Assembly (NCBI GenBank): GCA_035301625.1
Contig: DATGTW010000075.1
Location: 1-6,232 of the forward strand
Length of the DNA stretch: 6,232 nt
Direction of reading: 5' to 3'
Origin: Paenalcaligenes sp035301625
Lineage (GTDB): Bacteria; Pseudomonadota; Gammaproteobacteria; Burkholderiales; Burkholderiaceae_B
The notes beneath the pieces were generated by a model. The model saw nothing but the letters and a program-made list of their open reading frames with translations, did no database searches and was not told the origin of the DNA. Shown here piece by piece: positions 1-5,256 of this stretch; position 1 is the stretch's first letter, and every line of letters begins with the position of its first letter. The translations under genes and the position numbers were made by a program.

Positions 1-107
1 GACGTTTCCACCCCTTTTTCAGCGAGCTCGGCTGCCAGCTGGTCATTAGACACTACATTGGGGGGCAAATACGCACCGGTACCGATAATTTTGGCGAAAG
101 GCATCAT
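1..107 (-). CDS. fabH: 3-oxoacyl-ACP synthase III (KAS III), N-terminal fragment cut by the window edge
   Basis: Only the first 35 codons are present; the gene continues beyond position 1. I translated them by hand as MMPFAKIIGTGAYLPPNVVS, then a stretch ending LAEKGVETS. This is the typical start of FabH: the first beta strand with the IxGTGxYLP motif, and the segment leading into the usual SDEWI motif. The catalytic Cys, His and Asn lie outside the window. KAS III condenses acetyl-CoA with malonyl-ACP to start type II fatty acid synthesis in the cytoplasm. Two consecutive ATGs exist (105-107 and 102-104). The AGGAAG at 112-117 is 4 bases from the first and 7 from the second, so the second may be the one used. 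The gene follows plsX by 38 bp with no terminator between, so it is probably in the yceD-rpmF-plsX operon. Family assignment is firm; the fragment cannot show whether the gene is intact. Confidence 0.9.
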   Translation of the reverse strand, partial: MMPFAKIIGTGAYLPPNVVSNDQLAAELAEKGVET

Positions 108-111
108 TGAA

Positions 112-117
112 CTTCCT
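112..117 (-). promoter_or_regulatory. Ribosome binding site of fabH
   Basis: The minus strand reads AGGAAG here, a good Shine-Dalgarno match. It lies 4 bases before the first ATG and 7 before the second, so it supports initiation at the tandem ATG pair but slightly favours the second. Confidence 0.6.
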
Positions 118-145
118 AAAACACCTTGGGGCTAACAAAATGCCA

Positions 146-1228
146 CTAGGACGTTGACTCTGTCCCGGTGGCCAATGGCAGCTGCTGTTCCAGCTGGGCT
201 TGTTGGAGGCTTTCCTGGATACGCTCGATAGCGCGTGTGGTGCCGTCCAAAAGGCCGTTGTGAACCGCATCACGAGCACGCTGTAAAGCATAACCAAAAG
301 CCAGTGCATCAGCCGAACCGTGGCTCTTGATGACCACACCACGCAAACCCAGTAGTGCTGCACCGTTGTACTGACGGTTATCAACGCGCCCACCTAAACG
401 TGCAAGTACCGGCTTGGCCACAACGCCCGCCATCATGCTGAGCATATCGCGGGTGAATTCCTCGCGTAGCATTTTAGCCACCATTTTGGCCAAACCTTCG
501 AGCGACTTTAACACAACATTGCCTACGAACCCGTCACACACCATGACATCGACGGTTCCGCGACACAGGTCATCGCCCTCGACATTGCCATAAAAATTAA
601 GTCCGCTATTGCGCAAAAGCTCGGCAGCCTGTTTGACAACCTCGTTGCCCTTGATGACCTCTTCGCCAATGTTTAACAAGCCCACAGTGGGCTGTTCGCG
701 GCCGTCGACAATCGAAGCCAACGCTGTGCCCAGCATGGCGAACTGTAATAAGTGCTCGGCACTGCAATCTACGTTAGCCCCCAGATCAAGCATGATGGTG
801 GCCCCGCCATTCTGGTTGGGAATGGACGTCGCAATAGCCGGACGGCTGATGCCATCCAGGGTCTTGAGCACATAGCGCGAAATAGCCACCCATGCCCCGG
901 TATTACCGGCTGATATACAAGCATCAGCATCATTGTCTTTGACCGCCTGCGCAGCAAGACGCATGGATGACTTTCGTTTACGTCGCAGAGCAACCTCGAC
1001 AGAATCATCCATGTCCACCACCTCGTCGGTATGAACGATGGTATACCAGTCGCGGCCAATCTGTGGCAAAGCGCGTAACTGCGCCTCGATACGAGATTGG
1101 TCTCCGACCAGCAGACAGTAAGTATCGGGGTGCTCTTGAGCAAACTTGACCGCAGCAGGCAAGGTGACAGGCAAGCCGTGGTCACCGCCCATGCAATCGA
1201 TGGCAATACGAATTGTTTTATTTGACAT
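146..1228 (-). CDS. plsX: Phosphate acyltransferase PlsX
   Basis: PlsX converts acyl-ACP and phosphate to acyl-phosphate, the acyl donor PlsY uses in making lysophosphatidic acid. It is a peripheral membrane enzyme linking fatty acid and phospholipid synthesis. The 360-residue product has the family's usual length. Conserved blocks in order are IAIDCMGGDHG (8-18), SSMRLA (87-92), SAGNTGA (106-112), MLDLGANVDC (146-155), LLNIGEEVIKGN (184-195), NVEGDD (215-220) and CDGFVGNVVLKSLEG (231-245). The C-terminal 25 or so residues are glutamine-rich and probably disordered. W113 follows SAGNTGA where Leu is common, a minor change. The ATG at 1226-1228 begins just before the first conserved strand, so the start looks right although no clear Shine-Dalgarno precedes it. 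The gene lies 34 bp after rpmF and 38 bp before fabH, a standard proteobacterial arrangement that implies co-transcription. Confidence 0.97.
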   Translation of the reverse strand: MSNKTIRIAIDCMGGDHGLPVTLPAAVKFAQEHPDTYCLLVGDQSRIEAQLRALPQIGRDWYTIVHTDEVVDMDDSVEVALRRKRKSSMRLAAQAVKDNDADACISAGNTGAWVAISRYVLKTLDGISRPAIATSIPNQNGGATIMLDLGANVDCSAEHLLQFAMLGTALASIVDGREQPTVGLLNIGEEVIKGNEVVKQAAELLRNSGLNFYGNVEGDDLCRGTVDVMVCDGFVGNVVLKSLEGLAKMVAKMLREEFTRDMLSMMAGVVAKPVLARLGGRVDNRQYNGAALLGLRGVVIKSHGSADALAFGYALQRARDAVHNGLLDGTTRAIERIQESLQQAQLEQQLPLATGTESTS

Positions 1229-1262
1229 TAGTCACGTTCACGAAAAACGTCGGTAGCGCGCT

Positions 1263-1445
1263 TTACTCGTCGAACTTGGTGTTTAGGACCTTACGGCCAC
1301 GGTAGACCCCATTGGGACTGATATGATGACGCAAATGCACCTCACCGGTGGTTTGCTCAATAGCCAAAGAAGGCTTTTTCAATGAATCGTGAGCCCGACG
1401 CATGCCGCGACGTGAAGGGCTAATTTTTGACTTTGGGACAGCCAT
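1263..1445 (-). CDS. rpmF: 50S ribosomal protein L32
   Basis: This 60-residue basic protein matches L32 throughout. It begins MAVPKSKISPSRRGMRRAHD, followed by a TTGEVHLRHHISPNG block (33-47) and YRGRKVL (49-55). L32 is a small structural protein of the large ribosomal subunit. It has no cysteine, so it is the zinc-free form expected in betaproteobacteria, not the four-cysteine zinc-ribbon form. The start codon at 1443-1445 has a strong Shine-Dalgarno, in keeping with high expression of a ribosomal protein. It sits 91 bp after yceD and 34 bp before plsX on the same strand. That leader contains small repeated palindromes, described separately. The identification is secure from sequence and position. 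Confidence 0.98.
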   Translation of the reverse strand: MAVPKSKISPSRRGMRRAHDSLKKPSLAIEQTTGEVHLRHHISPNGVYRGRKVLNTKFDE

Positions 1446-1450
1446 GATGA

Positions 1451-1456
1451 CTCCTT
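1451..1456 (-). promoter_or_regulatory. Strong ribosome binding site of rpmF
   Basis: The minus strand reads AAGGAG here, 5 bases before the rpmF ATG. It is the best Shine-Dalgarno in the left operon, consistent with L32 being needed in ribosomal amounts while the downstream plsX has no obvious one. Confidence 0.75.
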
Positions 1457-1465
1457 AGTAAAGTG

Positions 1466-1490
1466 TGATTGAATCCAATCAGATTTAATC
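1466..1490 (-). repeat. Paired GATTnAATC palindromes in the rpmF leader
   Basis: Two near-identical 9-base units, GATTGAATC (1467-1475) and GATTTAATC (1482-1490), lie 15 bases apart start to start. Each is itself a palindrome around its central base. The first also overlaps a 6-bp inverted repeat, TGATTG (1466-1471) with CAATCA (1476-1481), giving a hairpin with a 4-base loop in the transcript. The group ends about 10 bases upstream of the rpmF ribosome binding site. The repeats are visible; a role in protein binding or RNA processing is conjecture, and short AT-rich palindromes can arise by chance. Confidence 0.4.
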
Positions 1491-1536
1491 GTATTAAAAA
1501 TTCTCTGTGACTTTTACAAAGCCCTGGACGGGCACA

Positions 1537-2064
1537 CTATGAATCCTTTTTTAGCTGCTTGAGCACTTTGAAGGGGTTTTCCCTTTCTGCGCTCTCGGCC
1601 TCGTCCCCATCATCAGCAAAAAACTCATCAGATAAATTGGGGCACACGTCATGAACAGGCACATAGGGCAAGCTAAGTATAAGCTCGTCTTCTAATAACT
1701 CAAAACCGTCGAACTTGCGAGCGATCAAAATACGCTCTAGAGCCTCGGGATCATCTTCGCCGATGGCAAGCTCACTTTCTGATTCGACCAGTAAAAAAGT
1801 ATTTTCAGTCTGTACGGGATGATCAAAGGCCTCTAGGCAGCGCTGACATTCTAAACGAACCGCGCCCTCTAAACGCACATGTAAAAGTCGGTGACCAGCA
1901 GCATCGGTCTCGCCCCTAAGCTGCCAATCAATCATCTGCGCTTTGTCCTGCTTGGGCAAACCCTCGGTAGCCCGACTAAATAGTGTAACAGAGCACTCAG
2001 ATGAAAGCTCTTCGCCCCGTTCTGTAAAAGCTAAAGTATCCAGAGAGCGTAGCTTTGAAAGCAT
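1537..2064 (-). CDS. yceD: YceD family protein (DUF177), 23S rRNA accumulation factor
   Basis: The 175-residue product matches the DUF177/YceD family in length (E. coli YceD is about 173). Visible hallmarks are the ECQRC motif with C73 and C76 followed by LEAF, the acidic middle (93-107), the block LSLPYVPVHDVCPNL with C141, and the C-terminal NPFKVLKQLK (163-172). Family members in bacteria and plastids are needed for normal 23S rRNA accumulation; the molecular action is not settled. The frame is open upstream to an ATG at 2149-2151, but the added 29 residues are hydrophobic and unlike the family. I chose the ATG at 2062-2064 because it has a GGAGGGAG ribosome binding site and the operon promoter lies inside the rejected extension. 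It is the first gene of the operon with rpmF, plsX and fabH, a linkage conserved across many bacteria. Confidence 0.93.
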   Translation of the reverse strand: MLSKLRSLDTLAFTERGEELSSECSVTLFSRATEGLPKQDKAQMIDWQLRGETDAAGHRLLHVRLEGAVRLECQRCLEAFDHPVQTENTFLLVESESELAIGEDDPEALERILIARKFDGFELLEDELILSLPYVPVHDVCPNLSDEFFADDGDEAESAERENPFKVLKQLKKDS

Positions 2065-2068
2065 TATT

Positions 2069-2076
2069 CTCCCTCC
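2069..2076 (-). promoter_or_regulatory. Ribosome binding site that fixes the yceD start
   Basis: The minus strand reads GGAGGGAG, ending 4 bases before the ATG at 2062-2064. It offers GGAGG and GGGAG alignments to the 16S rRNA tail. It supports this internal ATG over the longer reading frame that begins at 2151. Confidence 0.75.
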
Positions 2077-2086
2077 GACACTTCCA

Positions 2087-2115
2087 TTGATAAAGAAAAC
2101 ATAAAATAATACCCT
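2087..2115 (+). promoter_or_regulatory. Weak candidate promoter for maf, overlapping the divergent yceD promoter
   Basis: On the plus strand TTGATA (2087-2092) is followed after 17 bases by TACCCT (2110-2115), a poor -10. A better -10-like TAAAAT lies at 2102-2107 but has no matching -35. Any maf promoter must lie in this 99-bp gap or beyond, so it would share DNA with the yceD promoter. The exact elements are uncertain. Confidence 0.25.
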
Positions 2116-2135
2116 GTACTGAGTAAAGCAGTCAA
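2106..2135 (-). promoter_or_regulatory. Sigma70-type promoter of the yceD-rpmF-plsX-fabH operon
   Basis: On the minus strand a -35 element TTGACT (2130-2135, 5 of 6 consensus bases) is separated by 18 bases from a -10 element TATTAT (2106-2111, 5 of 6). Transcription would start near 2099, giving a leader of about 35 bases before the yceD ATG. No other match of this quality is seen on either strand in the 99-bp divergent gap. Prediction only, but spacing and position are as expected. Confidence 0.75.
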
Positions 2136-2163
2136 ATCTAAACCCATCCAAGGAAAATAAGAA

Positions 2164-2742
2164 ATGAAGCTGATACTTGCCTCGGGATCGCCCTATCGAA
2201 AAATGATGCTGCAGCGCCTGGGGCTACCCTTTGAGGTGTCTGCTACTGACATTGATGAAAGCCGACACGCAGGCGAACCCCCCGAGGCTTTGGCCCTGCG
2301 CTTGGCGCATGCCAAAGCACAACATGTGGCAAAAAAGCATCCTGACGCATTGGTCATAGGCTCGGATCAGGTGGCAGCTTTGGAACAACATGTATTGGGC
2401 AAACCGGGCAATCACGTCACAGCTGTGGCCCAACTCAGACAAATGAGTGGCCAAACTGTGCATTTCCACACGGCGTTATGCGTGTCCCACCAAGAACAGT
2501 GTCAAGAACGTCTGGTGCAGATAAAATGCAAGTTTCGCCAGTTAGATGATGCAGAAATTGAATACTACCTAACCACCGAACAACCTTATGATACCGCGGG
2601 CAGCGCCAAAGCCGAAAGCTTGGGCATCAGCCTGTTAGAGTCCATGCATTCAGATGACCCAACCGCCATTATTGGCCTGCCACTCATAGCGTTGACGGAT
2701 CTACTCCGGCATTTTGGTTTAAACCCGCTCCAGCCCACCTAA
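2164..2742 (+). CDS. maf: Maf-family nucleoside triphosphate pyrophosphatase, YceF type (7-methyl-GTP pyrophosphatase)
   Basis: Maf proteins split modified or canonical nucleoside triphosphates into the monophosphate and pyrophosphate, cleaning the nucleotide pool. The 192-residue product is full length (E. coli YceF has 194). Visible motifs are the N-terminal LILASGSPYRK (3-13), DIDES (29-33), LALRLAHAKA (43-52), IGSDQV (65-70) with the presumed catalytic base D68, GKPG near 79-82, and the C-terminal GLPLIALTDLLRHFG then NPL. The SxSPxR and GSDQV motifs define the family. The C-terminal block resembles E. coli YceF, which acts on m7GTP, more than the dTTP/UTP-type Maf, so that substrate is inferred. 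The start has AAGGAA at 2150-2155, 8 bases upstream. It is divergent from yceD, the same neighbour that yceF has in E. coli, which supports the subfamily call. Confidence 0.93.
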   Translation: MKLILASGSPYRKMMLQRLGLPFEVSATDIDESRHAGEPPEALALRLAHAKAQHVAKKHPDALVIGSDQVAALEQHVLGKPGNHVTAVAQLRQMSGQTVHFHTALCVSHQEQCQERLVQIKCKFRQLDDAEIEYYLTTEQPYDTAGSAKAESLGISLLESMHSDDPTAIIGLPLIALTDLLRHFGLNPLQPT

Positions 2743-2795
2743 ACGTTGCTGTACTCACCTGTTGGATTTAATTATATAAAACTGCTTTCAGCATC

Positions 2796-3647
2796 ATGTC
2801 ACATTCCTTAGCAACTCTAAATTATGCTGCGGCATTACACCTCATACCCGTAGGCCTAGGTGAATCTAACCTTGACCTGTGGTTACCTGCCGATGTGAAA
2901 AATATTGCTCGCAGACTAACTGTTTATATCGCCGAAAACGCCAAATCAGCACGTGCATTCCTGCAGCTGATAGAGCCCATGGTACCAATTCGCGAAATCA
3001 CCATTTTTACTTTGGATAAAAAAGGCACACCAACCACTGAAATTACCCAATGGTTACAACACCCCGAGGCAATCAAAAATGGTATTGGCCTTGTCTCTGA
3101 GGCGGGCTGCCCAGCAGTGGCTGACCCAGGGGCTGCCGTCGTTGCCCAAGCGCACGCGCTAGAGATACCTGTATACCCCCATGTAGGTCCATCATCATTA
3201 CTCTTGGCCCTAATGGGGAGCGGACTCAACGGCCAACGCTTTAGTTTTCAAGGCTATCTACCCATTCAGGGCGAAGAACGTCGCCTTACCCTGCAAACAC
3301 TAGAACAACAATCTGCCCGCGAACAAAGCACGCAACTTTTTATAGAAACCCCCTATCGCAACCAGGCACTTTTCGATGACCTGTGCAGTAGCTTGCGCCC
3401 AAACACCCAATTATGTATTGCACGCGCCCTGACTACCGCAGAACAATGGATTCACACCAACAGCATTGCACAATGGCGCGCGCAACCACCACCAGATTTA
3501 GATAAGCAACCTACTTTGTTCTTGTTCTTAGCAACAGCAGGACATCAATCTAATAAAAGTCCGGCACCGCACAGAAGCCGACCACAACGAAATCGATCGC
3601 AACGAAACCAACGTTCCCGCGGTCAACGCCGTCGTCAATCGACCTGA
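2796..3647 (+). CDS. RsmI-related SAM-dependent methyltransferase (tetrapyrrole methylase fold) with arginine-rich tail
   Basis: Residues 13-248 form a tetrapyrrole-methylase-type (class III) SAM methyltransferase. Visible are an initial strand LHLIPVGLGE (14-23), GLVSEAGCPAVADPG (98-112), the GPSS turn (131-134), a GLNGQRFSFQGYLP segment (143-156) and ETPYRN (184-189). These correspond to the SDAGTP...SDPG, PGP and EAPHR blocks of RsmI, the 2'-O-methyltransferase for C1402 of 16S rRNA. The EAGCPAVADPG and ETPYRN variants mark a shorter RsmI-like family that sits next to maf in many Burkholderiales; its substrate is, as far as I know, not established, so I give no symbol. Residues 251-283 add a basic tail with ten arginines in 260-280 and no acidic residue, suited to nucleic acid binding. 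No clear Shine-Dalgarno precedes the ATG. The gene lies 53 bp after maf and 26 bp before the amidase, probably co-transcribed. Confidence 0.85.
   Translation: MSHSLATLNYAAALHLIPVGLGESNLDLWLPADVKNIARRLTVYIAENAKSARAFLQLIEPMVPIREITIFTLDKKGTPTTEITQWLQHPEAIKNGIGLVSEAGCPAVADPGAAVVAQAHALEIPVYPHVGPSSLLLALMGSGLNGQRFSFQGYLPIQGEERRLTLQTLEQQSAREQSTQLFIETPYRNQALFDDLCSSLRPNTQLCIARALTTAEQWIHTNSIAQWRAQPPPDLDKQPTLFLFLATAGHQSNKSPAPHRSRPQRNRSQRNQRSRGQRRRQST
3543..3644 (+). other. Low-complexity Arg/Gln/Asn/Ser tail of the methyltransferase
   Basis: This segment encodes residues 250-283 of the methyltransferase. The DNA repeats CAACGAAA at 3585-3592 and 3600-3607, with CAACG again at 3609 and 3624, so the peptide has a loose 5-residue unit of the form QRNxS. 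Ten of 21 residues in 260-280 are Arg. It follows the end of the folded domain (LFLFLATAG) directly and is probably disordered. Confidence 0.6.
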
Positions 3648-3661
3648 CACCATCAAACACC

Positions 3662-3665
3662 GAGG
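3662..3665 (+). promoter_or_regulatory. Ribosome binding site bearing on the amidase start
   Basis: GAGG at 3662-3665 is 8 bases from the ATG at 3674 but only 2 bases from the ATG at 3668, so it favours 3674. The later in-frame ATG at 3788, just before the signal peptide core, has no such site. Confidence 0.5.
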
Positions 3666-3673
3666 ATATGATC

Positions 3674-4582
3674 ATGCTTCATGCTATTTGGGATCGCTTG
3701 ATGTACCGCTTAAACGCGTCAACCGCTCAACCCCCCTCCATCATAAAAAAACACGTAAAGAACAATGTCAGCTTATTGCACACCCCAATGCGTTGGTGCA
3801 GCCTACTCATGTTGACAGCCTTCCTAGCTGCTTGTGGCAGCATACCCAAAGATGGATTGGATATTGATACTTCTCTGGCTGCCCAAGGCAAAAATAGCCG
3901 CGTACGCCATATCGTTTTGCACTATACAGTTGCAGACACACCGCGCTCGATAAAAATCCTCACAGAACAAAATGTCAGCAGCCATTACCTCATCACAGAT
4001 GAACACCCACCCAAGGTTTACCAGCTAGTAGACGAAAACGAACGCGCCTGGCACGCGGGTGTTAGCCAATGGTATGAACACACCGATCTCAACACCAGCT
4101 CTGTGGGCATCGAAATTGTTAACCCTGGCCATCTAGATGATGGGCGCTGGGTCCCTTTTAACCCCGAACAAATTGAAATCGTCAAAAAACTGGTCCGTGA
4201 TATTGCCGAGCGTCACCGCGTCACCCCTGCAAATATCGTAGGGCACAGCGATGTAGCCCCCACCAGGAAAATTGATCCTGGGCCATTATTTCCTTGGAAA
4301 GAATTGGCCGATGAAGGTCTAGGACGTTGGTATAACCCCCGATTAGCCGCACACTACACCGCAGAATTTCAACGCGAGCGCCTGCCCACTGTGCGTACTG
4401 TGCAAGAATGGCTGGAACACATTGGCTATGCTGTTCCTCAGCACGGCCAATTAGATGATGAAACCAAAAAAGTCATCAGGGCCTTTCAAATGCATTACCG
4501 CCCCAGCCGACACGACGGTATGATCGACGCCGAAACGGTTGGCATCCTCAAGGCCTTGGTATCTCCTGAAGTCAAGGATTAG
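3674..4582 (+). CDS. amiD: AmiD-like N-acetylmuramoyl-L-alanine amidase, lipoprotein
   Basis: A zinc amidase that cuts the bond between N-acetylmuramic acid (including the 1,6-anhydro form) and the L-Ala of the stem peptide; E. coli AmiD is an outer membrane lipoprotein of murein turnover. Numbering is from 3674 (302 residues). A lipoprotein signal at 39-54 ends in LTAFLAAC with C54 as the likely lipidated residue. The Amidase_2 domain spans about 77-210: VLHYT with zinc ligand H83, SSHYLI, AWHAGVS, GIEIVN with catalytic E147, GHSD with H191, and DPGPLFPW with D201. A peptidoglycan-binding domain follows (about 238-295) with VIRAFQMHYRP. Alignment by memory to AmiD is good end to end. The stretch before the hydrophobic core is unusually long (about 38 residues); a start at 3788 would give a normal signal peptide but lacks a ribosome binding site. 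It is 26 bp after the methyltransferase and overlaps the HAD gene tail-to-tail. Confidence 0.9.
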   Translation: MLHAIWDRLMYRLNASTAQPPSIIKKHVKNNVSLLHTPMRWCSLLMLTAFLAACGSIPKDGLDIDTSLAAQGKNSRVRHIVLHYTVADTPRSIKILTEQNVSSHYLITDEHPPKVYQLVDENERAWHAGVSQWYEHTDLNTSSVGIEIVNPGHLDDGRWVPFNPEQIEIVKKLVRDIAERHRVTPANIVGHSDVAPTRKIDPGPLFPWKELADEGLGRWYNPRLAAHYTAEFQRERLPTVRTVQEWLEHIGYAVPQHGQLDDETKKVIRAFQMHYRPSRHDGMIDAETVGILKALVSPEVKD

Positions 4583-5235
4583 CGCAAACGCTGCTCTAAC
4601 CACTGGTGCATTTGTACGACATCGTGCACTATCTCCAGGGGCTCTGATTGCTGCAATGTCTGCAAATCATGAGCCCCATACGTGACTGCCAAGCCGTCCA
4701 TACCTGCTTGATGAGCCATATTAATATCATGGGTTGTGTCCCCCACCATCAGTGCATCCTCAGGTGCGATCTCGAGCTCCCACATTAACTCATGTAGCAT
4801 CTGTGGATCGGGCTTGCCTTTGGTTTCATCAGCGCAACGGGTGGCATCAAAAACAGGCCCCAGTCCAGTCGCCTGCAAAGCCCTGTCCAAACCTAAACGT
4901 TTCTTGCCGGTCGCCACACTCAGCAAAATGCGCTGCTGCTTGAGCTGAGTCAAAAGCGCATCAATCCCATCAAACAGTTTTAAGTCAGTATCGCGTTGAA
5001 AGTAATGGTGCCGATAACGTTCTATAAATTTGGGCATGGTCTGTTCATCAAGCTCGGGCAAAATACGATATAAACCGGTCTCTAACGATAAGCCTATAAT
5101 CCAACTCGCCTCTTCTCGTGAAGGTACAGTCAAGCCTAAATCCTGGCTGGCTAATTGTATGGAATGAGTGATTGAATAAGTCGAATCCATCACTGTCCCA
5201 TCCCAATCGAAAATAACTGCTTTGTACTTCCTCAT
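4579..5235 (-). CDS. HAD-superfamily hydrolase, subfamily IA (phosphoglycolate phosphatase-like)
   Basis: A 218-residue cytoplasmic phosphatase of the haloacid dehalogenase superfamily. Motif I is FDWDGT with nucleophile D10 and acid/base D12. Motif II is VATGK with T109. Motif III is KGKPDP with K141. Motif IV is GDTTHD with D166 and D170 for magnesium. The helical C1 cap between motif I and the second core half (about 17-85) places it in subfamily IA with Gph- and PGMB-like enzymes. The exact substrate cannot be read from sequence; phosphoglycolate or a related small phosphate ester is a guess, so no symbol is given. The ATG at 5233-5235 is preceded by GGAG at 5241-5244 with 5-base spacing. 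It follows rluC by 21 bp and is very likely translated from the rluC transcript. Its stop overlaps the stop of the convergent amidase gene. Confidence 0.9.
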   Translation of the reverse strand: MRKYKAVIFDWDGTVMDSTYSITHSIQLASQDLGLTVPSREEASWIIGLSLETGLYRILPELDEQTMPKFIERYRHHYFQRDTDLKLFDGIDALLTQLKQQRILLSVATGKKRLGLDRALQATGLGPVFDATRCADETKGKPDPQMLHELMWELEIAPEDALMVGDTTHDINMAHQAGMDGLAVTYGAHDLQTLQQSEPLEIVHDVVQMHQWLEQRLR

Positions 5236-5256
5236 TCTTGCTCCGAAATTAATTCT

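Noticed and set aside
46..393. Open frame on the minus strand across the plsX 3' end and fabH start
   Set aside because: It is out of frame with two well-conserved genes and its translation shows no family features.
769..1206. Second open frame on the minus strand inside plsX
   Set aside because: It is a shadow of plsX in another frame; PlsX motifs are intact in the main frame throughout.
1482..1520. Possible internal minus-strand promoter for rpmF (TTGTAA, 17 bases, TAATAC)
   Set aside because: Only 4 of 6 and 3 of 6 consensus matches in AT-rich DNA; not distinguishable from background.
1521..1533. GCCC/GGGC hairpin followed by TTTGT on the minus strand just after the yceD stop, resembling a terminator
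   Set aside because: The stem is only 4 bp with a 5-base loop and the T tract is short and broken. It is too weak for an intrinsic terminator and would separate rpmF from its operon promoter.
2743..2795. AT-rich gap before the methyltransferase with TATAAA at 2775-2780, a possible promoter
   Set aside because: No -35-like element at 16-18 bases upstream; maf read-through is simpler.
4581..4592. AGCG-CAAA-CGCT inverted repeat at the convergent gene ends
   Set aside because: A 4-bp stem without a following T run on either strand; likely chance.
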